From Aquarana catesbeiana (taxonomy: Eukaryota > Chordata > Amphibia > Anura > Ranidae): a stretch of 64,000 nt of DNA. The stretch is taken from the NCBI RefSeq assembly GCF_042186555.1, contig NC_133328.1, positions 352,438,281-352,502,280 on the forward strand, given 5' to 3'. The position numbers and the translations under genes are program-made. The notes below the pieces were generated by a model. The model did no database searches. It saw only the letters and a list, made by a program, of their open reading frames with translations, and was not told where the DNA came from. Shown here piece after piece: positions 48,101-57,920 of this stretch; the first letter of the stretch is position 1, and each line of letters begins with the position of its first letter.

Positions 48101-48894
48101 TCCCATCTTTTGCCTCATTACAATCCAGATTTAATTTCCCCCCCTCAGAACACCACCAATACACTTTGATCCATGAGTTCTATTCTACGTACTATTCATT
48201 ATCTGTTAATCCCCCTAGTACTTTATTTGAACACATTTAGACCTCTTCACCTAGAGACAAAGGATTAATATCCCTCCTCTATAATTACCTCAATAACTTT
48301 CTCCAACCTGAAAAGTCTGGCCCCATGATTAGATGTTAAACAGAGATTGGCAGCTCATTCCCAATAGACTCATGGACTAAAATGATTAAAAATCTCCGCA
48401 AAAGCAATTGCGCTGCCGCATTTAGAGAATCCCCAATGAAACTACACATCAGATGGTACATGACTCCATCTAGGATACATTCCTTCTACCCTTCAACCTC
48501 CCCGAACTGTTTCAGAGGATGTCACCTGGAGGGCAGCTATATCCACATCTTTTGGGGCTGTAAATTTCTGGAACCAATTTGGGATAAGTTAATCAACAAA
48601 CTAGAAAGTCCCCTTAAGAAAAAAATCTCCCTATCCCCCCAAATATGCCTCCTATACGCATCAATTCCAGATGTCCCCTCTCCTTGCAACAGACTAATCC
48701 ACTCTCTAATCAGTTCAATACATTGGATGATAGCCTTTAACTGGAAAACACAGAACCTACCTTGGCCCCAGGTTGAATCCAGAATTGAATCACTTAGACT
48801 CTCTGAAAGAATTTATCATACCCTCGCAGATACTATGCACATCTTTAATGAGAAGTGGAAGTTTTGGTCCTTACCAGACCAACATTGCTCATAA
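45153..48894 (+). pseudogene. LINE D ORF2 (endonuclease / reverse transcriptase), lightly broken
   Basis: The start at 45153 gives MGLKVFSHNVQ. A 1-base loss near 45183 shifts the frame. A 756-codon open frame (45236-47506) then covers the endonuclease (MQETHFST; GGDFNLSAHP near 45565; WSDHNIVAF near 45822) and the RT. The RT shows APGPDGFTTSYYKKF near 46551, FRPISVLNNDLKLF, TDQTGFIPGRQ, LDIHKAFDSVNW near 46914, GTRQGCPLSPLL near 47087 and the catalytic box YADD at 47216-47227. A second shift near 47500 leads to the connection domain (47560-48240). A stop at 48238 and one or two further lesions precede the C-terminal motif CFRGCHLEGSYIHIFWGC (48510-48562). The end is at 48894. Length of about 1245 residues is normal. 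All catalytic residues remain. Confidence 0.9.
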
Positions 48895-50406
48895 TTTATC
48901 ACACCCTGCTAAAAATATTCTCCTATATTGTTGAATTTTTTTATTTCTATCTTTTGCGATCACATCCTTTACACCCCAACAATCAATCCTATAACCCACC
49001 CTACTATATTAGCTTGGTGTTATGTATCTTTTACACTTTATTGCAATATCTTTATTGTATCCTGTTCTTTAATTACCCAACTATGTGTATTCTACAAACC
49101 TTTACCACACCTGTATAATCATATTGCTATACTCTGCAACTGTTTTATTATATGTCTTCCAAATAAACTTTTGTAAACAAAAAAATAAATAAATTACAAG
49201 AAATTAATGAATAAATTCAACAGTTGTTTTTCAATCTTCTTGTGTGAAAAATCTTCTACTCTTCCACCACACCACTGTGATAGTGACACCACTCCCTCTG
49301 AAGAGCGCACTCACCAGATTGTATAGCCTCCCACTCTCGTGTTCGGCAAAACAGCAATTGAACCACACCTGGGTTGCATGTGATGAACCGTGAATCCAAT
49401 CAAGCCAGCTCCATATGTGAAGAAATAGTGATTTTAATAAATCTGTCAAAATGGTATCACTCTATGTGGAGCACTTTATTCATTTTTTCACATATGGAGC
49501 TGCTTTGATTGGATTCACAGTTCATCACATGCAACCCAGGTGTGGTTCAATTGCTGGATGGCTGGGCCTTAGAAGGTTGGGTGAGAGATACACCAGTTTA
49601 CACTTCAGGTCCGCTGTGACCGCGGTGCAGCGTTGGATCACTGATCCTGTTGCTTGCTGTGCTTGCTGTGGATTTTTTTTTTTAAAGGCTTTTATGTTTC
49701 AGTTTAAAAGTGAGTGTAACCATTGAAGTGTGTTTGAAGTGATTTTAATAAATCTGTCAAAATGGTATCACGCTATGTGGAGCACTTTATTCATTTTTTC
49801 ACATATGGAGCTGGCTTGATTGGATTCACGGTTCATCACATGCAACCCAGGTGTGGTTCAATTGCTGTTTTGCCGAACACGAGAGTGGGAGGCTATACAA
49901 TCTGGTGAGTGCGCTCTTCAGAGGGAGTGGTGTCACTATCACGGTGGTGTGATGGAAGAGTAGAAGATTTTTCACACAAGAAGATTGAAAAACAACTGTT
50001 GAACTTATTCATTCATTTCTTGTAATTTATTATTTATAGTGACACTTTTCACTGGGTGTTAAAGAAATTTCTTTTCATGATAAAAATAATATTTTTCATG
50101 ACACTATTATTATTTTTATATATAAATAGAGGGTCATAGGCATTATGCTGCTCTGACCCATTATTTTACACAATTTATATTAGCGCTGCTATCTCTATCT
50201 GTACACGTGTGAGAGGTATAGTTTTGGGATTCTGATCAGTTTACGTATTTATTTAAGTGGCAGCTTTTTTCACTGTACACTGTGTATGTACACACATTTT
50301 GTATTCATTTACACATCTTTTATATAGCTTTGCACTTTTCTTTGGCGCAGTGGAGTAAGAGAGATTCAGGGGCGGTTTATTTGTATATCTCTTGCTACAA
50401 ACCATT

Positions 50407-50421
50407 GTCTTATGTTTAGTG
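50407..50421 (+). repeat. 15-bp target-site duplication, right, PLE3
   Basis: GTCTTATGTTTAGTG, identical to 42544-42558. Confidence 0.92.
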
Positions 50422-50744
50422 CCGTAGATCTGGAGGGAATAAACCCTGATTGATCACGGTGAATGAGCTTTTGAATAACAGATCCGGGAGGAGGGGAGGA
50501 GGGGATCTATTCCTTTCTTAAGTATCAAAATTATAGTGGCCTCTGACATGGATGAGGGTAATTGACCTAGTTCTAGGGCCTCTGTTAAAGTCTGCTTTAG
50601 TTGTGGTAGCATAGTGTCAGCATATTTTTTGTATACCTCCGCCAGCAGCCCATCTGCTCCCAGGGACTTACCAGGAGGCGAGAGAGCTAAGACCTCTGAT
50701 ATTTCATCGGTTGTGAGAGGGGCATTTAACTGGCTTGGACATTT

Positions 50745-50901
50745 ACTAGTGACACACATCCTGATAGCAGCTTGTTTTGCAGTGGCAAAAAATTGGAAAT
50801 CAGTCCATCCTCCTGTCCTAGACACCATCCGCCTGCTAAATACACACTTCCAGGTGGAAATCTTATTTGCCAAGGCCAAACTATCTACACAAGCCTTCTA
50901 C
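50745..50901 (+). pseudogene. LINE A ORF2, fourth segment
   Basis: It resumes after the LINE C duplication with AVAKNWKSVHPPVLDTIRLL and KLSTQAFY, and is cut by the hAT-like insertion at 50902. The frame is open throughout. It continues at 55585. Confidence 0.8.
50894..50901 (+). repeat. 8-bp target-site duplication, left, hAT-like copy 3
   Basis: CCTTCTAC, identical to 55577-55584. Confidence 0.92.
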
Positions 50902-50998
50902 TAGGGATGAGCCGAACACCCCCCGGTTTGCACCTGAACATGCAAACAGACAAAACATTTGTGCGAACATGCGAACACTATTAAATTCTATAGGACAT

Positions 50999-53664
50999 AG
51001 TTACATAGTTACATAGTAGGTGAGGTTGAAAAAAGACACAAGTCCATCAAGTCCAACCTATGTGTGTGATTATGTGTCAGTATTACATTACATATCCCTG
51101 TATATTGCGGTCATTCAGGTGATTATCTAATAGTTTCTTGAAGCTATCAATGCTCCCCGCTGAGACCACCGCCTGTGGAAGGGAATTCCACATCCTTGCC
51201 GCTCTTACAGTAAAGAACCCTCTACGTAGTTTAAGGTTAAACCTCTTTTCTTCTAATTGTAATGAGTGGCCACGAGTCTTATTAAACTCTCTTCTGCGAA
51301 AAAGTTTTATCCCTATTGTGGGGTCACCAGTACAGTATTTGTAAATTGAAATCATATCCCCTCTCAAGCGTCTCTTCTCCAGAGAGAATAAGTTCAGTGC
51401 TCGCAACCTTTCCTCATAACTAAGATCCTCCAGACCCTTTATTAGCTTTGTTGCCCTTCTTTGTACTCGCTCCATTTCCAGTACGTCCCTCCTGAGGACT
51501 GGTGCCCAGAACTGGACAGCATACTCCAGGTACGGCCGGACCAGAGTCTTGTAGAGCGGGAGAATTATCGTTTTATCTCTGCAGTTGATCCGCCTTTTAA
51601 TGCATGAGAAATATTCTGTTTGCTTTATTAGCAGCAGCTTGGCATTGCATGCCATTGCTGAGCCATCATCCACTAGGACCCCGAAGTCCTTTTCCATCCT
51701 AGATTCCCCCAGAGGTTCTCCCCCCAGTGTATAGATTGCATTCATATTTTTGCCACCCAAATGCATTATTTTACATTTTTCTACATTGAACCTCATTTGC
51801 CATGTAGTCGCCCACCCCATTAATTTGTTCAGGTCTTTTTGCAAGATTTCCACATCCTGCGGAGAAGTTATTGCCCTGCTTAGCTTAGTATCGTCTGCAA
51901 ATACAGAGATGGAACTGTTTATCCCATCCTCCAGGTCGTTTATGAACAAATTAAATAGGATTGGTCCCAGCACAGACCCCTGGGGGACCCCACTACCCAC
52001 CCCTGACCATTCTGAGTACTCCCCATTTATCACCACCCTCTGAACACGCCATTGTAGCCAGTTTTCAATCCATGTACTCACCCTATGGTCCATGCCAACG
52101 CACCTTATTTTGTACAGTAAACGTTTATGGGGAACTGTGTCAAATGCTTTTGCAAAATCCAGATACACCACGTCTACGGGCCTTCCTTTATCTAGATGGC
52201 AACTCACCTCCTCATAGAAGGTTAATAGATTGGTTTGGCAAGAACGATTCTTCATGAATCCATGCTGATTACTGCTAATGATATAATTCTTATTACTAAA
52301 ATCTTGTATATAGTCCCTTATCATCCCCTCCAAGAGTTTACATACTATTGATGTTAGGCTAACTGGTCTGTAATTTCCAGGGATGTTTTTTGGGCCCTTT
52401 TTAAATATTGGTGCTACATTGGCTTTTCTCCAATCAGCTGGTACCATTCCAGTCAATAGACTGTCTGTAAAAATTAGGAACAACGGTCTGGCAATCACCT
52501 GACTGAGTTCCCTAAGTACCCTCGGATGCAAGCCATCTGGTCCCGGTGATTTATTAATGTTAAGTTTCTCAAGTCTAATTTTAATTCCGTCCTCTGTTAA
52601 CCATGTAGGTGCTTCCTGTGTTGTGTCATGAGGATAAACACTGCAGTTTTGGTTACTGAAGCCCCCCGATTCACTCGTGAAGACTGAGGAGAAGAATAAA
52701 TTCAATACCTCTGCCATCTCCCCATCCTTTGTAACCAGATGTCCTTCCTCATTCTTTATGGGGCCAATATGGTCTGTCCTCCCTTTTTTACTGTTTACAT
52801 ACTTAAAGAATTTCTTGGGATTTTTTTTGCTCTCCTCCGCTATGTGTCTTTCATGTTCTATCTTAGCCATCCTAATTGCACCCTTACATTTCTTATTGCA
52901 TTCTTTATAAATTCTGAATGCTGTGGATGATCCCTCAACCTTGCATTTTTTGAAGGCCTTCTCCTTTGCTTTTATATGCATTTTTACATTGGAGTTAAGC
53001 CATCCAGGATGTTTGTTCGCTCTTTTAAATTTATTACCCAATGGGATACATTGGCTAATGCCCTTATTTAATATGCTCTTAAAGCAAACCCATCTCTCCT
53101 CCGTATTCTTTGTTCCTAATATTTTATCCCAATTTATGCCTTTTAGCAAGGTTTGTAGTTTAGGGAAGTTGGCTCTTTTGAAATTCAGTGTCTTTGTGTT
53201 CCCGTCATGTCTCCTATTTGTGTGATTTATACTGAAACTAATTGACCTGTGATCGCTGTTACCTAAATTGCCCCGTATTTCCACATCTGTTATCAGGTCT
53301 GTATTGTTGGTAATCAGTAGATCTAGTAATGTTTTATTTCTAGTTGGTGCGTCTACCATCTGACCCATAAAATTGTCCTGCAAGACATTAAGGAACTGGC
53401 GAGCCTTAAATGAATGCGCGGTTCCCTCCGCCCAGTCTATGTCTGGATAATTAAAATCCCCCATTATGATAACACTTCCCATCCTTGCTGCTAATCCAAT
53501 TTGTGATAGGAGATCCATCTCCACTTCCTCCCTCAGGTTAGGGGGCCTATAGCATACTCCCAGTATTATTTTCCCCTTAGCTTCATCCCTTTGGAGCTCT
53601 ACCCATAAAGATTCCACCTCCTCCCTAGCCCCCTCAGTGATGTCATCTCTCACATTCACTTGTA
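50999..53664 (-). mobile_element. 5'-truncated CR1/L2-like LINE inside hAT-like copy 3
   Basis: Minus strand. The 3' end at the left carries an 8-bp tail repeat (three ACATAGTT-type units at 50999-51020), a CR1-group habit, and a very short 3' UTR. The 5' end at about 53664 lies inside the endonuclease domain. The surrounding hAT-like sequence is recognisable on both sides (TCTATAGGACAT before, AATCAAAAGTG after), by comparison with copy 1 at 110-140. No target duplication is obvious, which is usual for CR1. Confidence 0.85.
51083..53659 (-). CDS. CR1/L2-like ORF2 (endonuclease / reverse transcriptase), uninterrupted, N-terminally truncated
   Basis: 858 codons with no stop or shift. The APE-type endonuclease lacks its N-terminal part but keeps GDFNYPDIDW (residues 67-76) and SDH (135-137). 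The RT has SPGPDGLHPRVL (371-382), NYRPVSLTS (429-437), YLDFAKAFDTVPH (499-511), SGVPQGSVLGPILFN (556-570) and the catalytic FADD (587-590). The C-terminal part (ATKLIKGLEDLSYEERL and ARMWNSLP motifs) is complete to the stop at 51083. The Met at 53659 is just the first in the truncated copy, not the native start. In the family the protein nicks DNA and copies the element RNA at the nick; this copy lacks much of the nuclease and probably cannot act alone. The open frame implies a recent insertion compared with its surroundings. Confidence 0.92.
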   Translation of the reverse strand: MNVRDDITEGAREEVESLWVELQRDEAKGKIILGVCYRPPNLREEVEMDLLSQIGLAARMGSVIIMGDFNYPDIDWAEGTAHSFKARQFLNVLQDNFMGQMVDAPTRNKTLLDLLITNNTDLITDVEIRGNLGNSDHRSISFSINHTNRRHDGNTKTLNFKRANFPKLQTLLKGINWDKILGTKNTEERWVCFKSILNKGISQCIPLGNKFKRANKHPGWLNSNVKMHIKAKEKAFKKCKVEGSSTAFRIYKECNKKCKGAIRMAKIEHERHIAEESKKNPKKFFKYVNSKKGRTDHIGPIKNEEGHLVTKDGEMAEVLNLFFSSVFTSESGGFSNQNCSVYPHDTTQEAPTWLTEDGIKIRLEKLNINKSPGPDGLHPRVLRELSQVIARPLFLIFTDSLLTGMVPADWRKANVAPIFKKGPKNIPGNYRPVSLTSIVCKLLEGMIRDYIQDFSNKNYIISSNQHGFMKNRSCQTNLLTFYEEVSCHLDKGRPVDVVYLDFAKAFDTVPHKRLLYKIRCVGMDHRVSTWIENWLQWRVQRVVINGEYSEWSGVGSGVPQGSVLGPILFNLFINDLEDGINSSISVFADDTKLSRAITSPQDVEILQKDLNKLMGWATTWQMRFNVEKCKIMHLGGKNMNAIYTLGGEPLGESRMEKDFGVLVDDGSAMACNAKLLLIKQTEYFSCIKRRINCRDKTIILPLYKTLVRPYLEYAVQFWAPVLRRDVLEMERVQRRATKLIKGLEDLSYEERLRALNLFSLEKRRLRGDMISIYKYCTGDPTIGIKLFRRREFNKTRGHSLQLEEKRFNLKLRRGFFTVRAARMWNSLPQAVVSAGSIDSFKKLLDNHLNDRNIQGYVM

Positions 53665-55576
53665 TGAATGTGAGTAATCAAAAGTGTTAATTTTAAAGGC
53701 TTATATGCAAGTTATTGCCATAAAAATTGCATGGGGACCCGGGTACTGCCCTAGGAGACATGAATCAATGCAAAAAAAAAAAAAAACAGCCATTTTTTCA
53801 GGAGCAGTGATTTAAATAATGTTTAAAGTGAAACAATAAAAATGAAAAATTTCTTTAAATGTCGTGCCTGGGGGTCCCCTTAGTCTCCCTGTAAAGTAGT
53901 GCCTCTTTCCCATATTTATAACAGTACTGCAGAAAAAAAAAAAAGGAAAAGGAAAAAATGTAATTTAAAATTGCTCGCGGCTGAAATGTATTGTCAGATT
54001 CCGGCAATATACATAAAAAATTATTGAAAAAAATGGTGTGGGTTCCCCCCAGTCCATTATCAGGCCCTTCAGGTCTGGTATGGATTTTAAGGGGAACCCT
54101 GCGCCAAAATAAAAAAAATGGTGTGGGGGTCCCCCCAAAATCCATACCAGGCCCTTCAGGTCTGGTATGGATTTTAAGAGGAACTCCGAGCCAAATTAAA
54201 AAAAAATGGCATGGGGGGTCACCCCCAAAATCCATACCAGGCCCTTATCTGAGCATGCAACCTGGCAGGCTGTAGGAAAAGGGGGGGAGAGAGCATCCCC
54301 CCTTCTGAACCGTACCAGGCCACATGCCCTCAACATGGGGAGGGTGCTTTGGGGTCTCCCCAAAGCACCTTGTCCCCATTTTAATAGGAGCAAGGGCCTC
54401 ATCCCCACAACCCTTGCCAGGTGGTTGTGGGGGTCTGTGAACAGGGGGCTTATCGGAATCTGGAAGCCCCCTTTAACAAGGGGGCCCCTGGATCCCAGCC
54501 CCCCATGGGTATGGGGTACCACCTGGTGTCGTAAATGGATTACCCCACCCCCTCTGATGTTACATGACATCAGAAGGGGCATGGTCACTCTGTTATTTCG
54601 CCAGGTGGCCCCGCCCTTGGCTATTTAACAGCTGTCACTGCAAAAAGGCTGTAGTTGGTGGGATGCCTCCCATGGATGCAGAGTTTTTCCATTTCTTTTT
54701 TCTCTGGACCGTTGGTGCCATGATTGAAGATGGATGGACGTCGCAGGACACTTTTTTGTTAATTGTCAAAAACTGTCTGCTGTCATTTTTACTTTTTTGA
54801 CACTTTTTTGTGAATGGGTAGGGATACAATGTACCCCTACCCATTCACATGGGGGTGCGGGATCTGGGGGGCCCCTTGTTAAAGGGGGCTTCCAGATTCT
54901 GAAAATAATCTTCCCCGCCCGCAGACCCCCACAACCACTGGGTAAGGGTTGTGGGGATGATACCCTTGTCCTCATCAACATGGGGACAAGGTGCTTTGGG
55001 GGGCCCCATGTTGGGGGTATGTGGCCTGGTATGGTTCAAGAGGGGGGGCACTCTGTTGTCCCCCCTTTTCCTGTGGCCTGCCAGGTTGCATGCTCAGATA
55101 ATGGTCTTGTATGAATTTTGGGAGGACCCCCACGCCATTTTTTTTACATTTTGATGTGGGGTTCCCCTTAAAATCCATACCAGACCTGAAGGGAGGACCC
55201 CCACGCCATCAAATACACTGCCACTAACTAACCTGCCTGCCTAATCTAGCTCAAACTATCTCCGTCCACACACTATACATGGCCGCTATGTAAGCAGCCT
55301 TATATAGTATGGGGCGTGGACTTAGTCCCCCTGAGCCATGATTGGCCAAAGGCACACTGCCTTTTGCCAGTTATGGCTCTATCAGCAGAGAGCACTGTGA
55401 TTAGCCAAAGCATGCAGGTCAGGTGCATGCTTTGGCCAATCATCATACAGTAATGCACTGCGATCTCGCAGTGCAATATGGGGCATTCTGCAGCACTCAA
55501 ATTTCTCGCGAACGCCCCATATGTTTGGTTTGTTTTAGAACAAACGAACACCTGATGTTCTGCGGGCTCATCCCTA

Positions 55577-55584
55577 CCTTCTAC
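55577..55584 (+). repeat. 8-bp target-site duplication, right, hAT-like copy 3
   Basis: CCTTCTAC, identical to 50894-50901. Confidence 0.92.
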
Positions 55585-55954
55585 CAAGCATGGGCAAAGT
55601 GGATCACTGATCAGAGAAGTGTACCCCTTTCTTAAAGGATCTATGATCGATCAAATCCTTTCTGCTCTTAAAATCTGAAGAACTGTGTCCTCTTCAGCTT
55701 CACAATCTGAACCATCTCTTTACCCCTGCCCATTTAGTTGCTTCTAAAAAACAGCTCTTCTGACCCAAAATCCTTAACATGAAATTGCACGGTACTCACA
55801 AGTTTTCTCTTCTAAATACAGCACTTGTCTTGGGTGTTACCACCTAAAGATCTCTTGTTACTCTTAACTCTGTCAACATGATACTGTACTCTATGTATCT
55901 AGGTATACTTGATAGACCTTTTTCTATCATTCCATTGGGATAATAAAGATTAAA
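55585..55954 (+). pseudogene. LINE A ORF2 C-terminal end and 3' UTR
   Basis: It continues QAWAKWITDQRSVPLS and stops at 55633-55635, matching the usual end of L1/Tx1 ORF2. About 320 bp of 3' UTR follow and end near AATAAAGATTAAA (55941-55954). The exact end and target duplication are not determined. Confidence 0.7.
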
Positions 55955-57906
55955 GCTTAGTCATTTTTGTATGTACTTCAAGCCAGGGTATGCCCAATTG
56001 GCTCTGTTTTGTACGTAAACCTGAAAATAAAAATAATAATGTTTTATTTTAATCCTTCTATATATAGAAATATTTGGGGTGTTTTCAATGTTTTGTCACT
56101 TTGGTCAACCCTGGCACACTGTAGGGCCATAACAAAAGCTCTTTATATTGCTAGCCCCTAATACATAAATAGCTTTGTCAATTCTGGACCTTTAAATGTA
56201 CTTCTAACAAACATGTGCAGATAGATTATTTTTCTATTCAAATCAACAAAGCAGATGTATTTTATTACATCGTCTTTATACAATCAAACAACCATACTGA
56301 AAAAAATAAATACTTTTTTACGATACAAATGTGAAGTGACACTAGGTAAAAATAATTGGATAGTAATTTTAAAGTTTTCACAGATTAATGCATTTGCATG
56401 TGCCTGTTTTTGTAAATGAAGCACATTTTTTTTAGTTTATGTGTTTAAAGTAATCTTGAGCTTTTTTGAATGTTACAGAGCTAAAATCTTTGAAAGATGC
56501 TAGGTTAATCAAGCACTCATCAGCACCTAATTAACTGTAACCAAAAAAATGTATCTATTAGAGACTGTATATATTGTAAGTGTCAGCAAGGGTGAAGATT
56601 TTTGTCACATGTATCTTGTAATAAAGCTCACTCCAATTTGTTCTTATAGCCAATGCCTTCTGCATAAAAATAACAGCCAATTATAGCATACATTAGGCAT
56701 CTCAATTCTCTGGTATCCCAAAGGTTTTCTGCCCAAAGGACTTAGAAACCAGTATATATAGCATAGCTACAGCAGAAACGAATATGTGTAAGCTTCTCTT
56801 TTTCGAAAAATTACATTTGGATCCATCAAACAGACTCTTTTTTTCAATCATGAATTACCAGCACATCCTATAGAATAATCTCTTGAGATCTAAACTTTGT
56901 ATTGTCACCAGACGGAAGGAAACATCCAGTTTTAACAAAGATTGCCAATCCTCTGTTAATTTAACTGAGGATATACTCATAAGGATAAGGATTTATCCTG
57001 GGTTATTACCTCTTTTCATGAGGATATGCATTCCTCCCTGAGACTTCCCGCATCTTGTGTTACCCCAAGTGAAATAGATGTGTGTCACTCACTGTTAGTA
57101 ACTCTTTAGGGGGCTCAGTCTAGTGTATAATGAAGATATTAAATATCCCACACTTCTGATGTTTGTGAAATCACAGCAGTGGGTCTTGGTAAGTAAATGT
57201 TCAGTACAGCAACCAAAAAAAAAAAAAATTCCAGGGCAACCAATGCATGTTGCTCTTCTTTATTTATTCATAAATTCCAAAGGCTAAAATTTAAAACACA
57301 TCTATTGCAAAGTGCACTCTTTTTCAAGGCACTTCTGGCTTTTTATGTGGCTTGTAGAAGTACTTAATGGTGCTTATGGCAGGGCTTGTAAAAGTGCATG
57401 TGATGGCTGTATATTTGGTTTGTAACAGTGCTTGTATTAGTATTTGCTAAGGCTGTATATGTGGCTGTCAACAGTATTTGCTGAAGCTGTATACGTGGCT
57501 AGTAACAGTTCTTGCAATACAGCATGAGGAATTGGAACTTCACTCAGGTGGTGGGGAGTGTAAGAACACTTGAATGTTTTAAATGGCAGGTAAACCTTGA
57601 TTGACATGCCATGAGTGCCCTGGCTTTGTTTTTTGCAATCTGGCAGAACCCCTTCCTGTTCTGTTACCTCTTCCTCTTTCTCAACCTTCCATGGATGACT
57701 CCCCAGTGGATGAATCTAAATAGTCTGTGGAGGCATCATCATCTTTCATTTGTACTGTTCAAGAAATAGCATTTCTCTTATTTTCTCAGCCTTCATCAAC
57801 TGATCATCCTTGTAGCCATTTCCACCCATAAACATGCCCTTTGCTTTAATCTGTTGCCTTTCACTGAAACTTCTGTCACTTTGTGAATTCCATATTCACT
57901 TAATGG
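55955..57906. other. No gene; AT-rich intergenic sequence
   Basis: No conserved frame. An A-run sits at 57217-57229. A weak repeat of TGTATATGTGGCT and AGTATTTGCTRAAGCTGT units occurs at about 57400-57510. Nothing else recognised. Confidence 0.5.
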
Positions 57907-57920
57907 TTTGTTAAGATATT
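57907..57920 (+). repeat. 14-bp target-site duplication, left, PLE4
   Basis: TTTGTTAAGATATT, identical to 58611-58624. Confidence 0.88.

Larger units (their letters stand above)
42778..49187 (+). mobile_element. Full-length L1/Tx1-type LINE (LINE D)
   Basis: It starts GGGGGCGCATGCGC and ends in an AATAAACTTTTGTAAAC and A-rich tail. Flanking duplications are AATAAATTAC at 42768-42777 and 49188-49197. Layout: 5' UTR 42778-42981, ORF1 42982-43932, spacer 43933-45152, ORF2 45153-48894, 3' UTR 48895-49187. ORF1 is intact and ORF2 has few lesions. It is among the youngest insertions of the nest (fourth level: LINE A, LINE C, PLE3, LINE D). Confidence 0.92.
42559..50406 (+). mobile_element. Non-autonomous Penelope-like element PLE3, split by LINE D
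   Basis: Bounded by identical 15-bp duplications. Without LINE D it is about 1.43 kb: an inverted arm (42559-42777 plus 49198 to about 49435), a direct unit (about 49430-49735), and a second direct unit (about 49736-50236) that is the inverted partner of the arm. A tail of about 170 bp follows (50237-50406). Direct units both begin GTGATTTTAATAAATCTGTC. No coding sequence. The inverted arm plus two direct copies plus a 3' tail repeats the PLE1 and PLE4 layout without the ORF. Confidence 0.85.
38939..50729 (-). mobile_element. 5'-truncated L1/Tx1-type LINE (LINE C), minus strand, split by later insertions
   Basis: The 3' end is at the left (T-rich 38936-38944 on the plus strand). The 5' end at 50729 lies inside ORF2, so the copy is truncated. 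Its own segments are about 38939-39690, 40757-42558 and 50407-50729. PLE3 (with LINE D) and an unclassified 1.07 kb insertion fill the gaps. The flanking duplications differ by one base. It interrupts LINE A near the end of ORF2. Confidence 0.85.
39410..50729 (-). pseudogene. LINE C ORF2 (RT and C-terminal domain), broken, 5'-truncated
   Basis: Reading on the minus strand: LTTDEISEVLALSPPGK and LGADGLLAEVYKKY (50700-50600), then LILKKGIDPL. A deletion of about 30 codons removes the YRPISLLN block. LIHRDQSGFIPSR follows (near 50460), and SLDAAKAFNSVEW continues across PLE3 (near 42490). Next are GTRQGCPLLPLL (near 42300) and the catalytic box YVDD at 42170-42181. The connection domain is at 41815-40948 and a Cys/His motif (LIHLMWRCPKL) near 40900. 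After the 1.07 kb insertion the C-terminus resumes as LLYIARKQIDRLWLS (39640-39590) and ends at 39410. The perfect reading across the PLE3 duplication supports the borders given. Confidence 0.85.
50902..55576. mobile_element. hAT-like foldback element, copy 3, carrying a CR1/L2-like LINE
   Basis: The ends are TAGGGATGAGCC and GGGCTCATCCCTA, with perfect 8-bp duplications. Without the LINE it is about 2.0 kb. It is partly palindromic: 53860-54520 is mirrored by about 54820-55200, with the same GGGGTCCCC and CCATACCAG units as copy 1. The outer right part (about 55210-55560) differs from the left and has its own short inverted repeat (TGGCCAAAG / CTTTGGCCA). No transposase. Confidence 0.85.
15776..55954 (+). 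mobile_element. Old L1/Tx1-type LINE (LINE A) split into segments by a nest of insertions
   Basis: LINE A segments are approximately 15776-16511, 17138-17845, 31685-32844, 36812-38938, 50745-50901 and 55585-55954. Between them lie a piggyBac MITE, a 13.8 kb block, PLE2, LINE C with its own contents, and hAT-like copy 3. When the segments are joined at the duplications, ORF2 protein motifs continue in register: FEQ continues as FEQLDLLSAPF across PLE2, and STQAFY continues as QAWAKWITDQ across the hAT-like element. The 5' and 3' limits are approximate because I could not find target duplications for LINE A itself. The 3' end is placed at AATAAAGATTAAA (about 55941-55954) by analogy with the LINE B end. 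It is the oldest mapped element of the nest. Confidence 0.8.

Noticed and set aside
51138..53225. Several plus-strand frames of 60-100 codons
   Set aside because: Antisense shadows of the CR1/L2-like ORF2.
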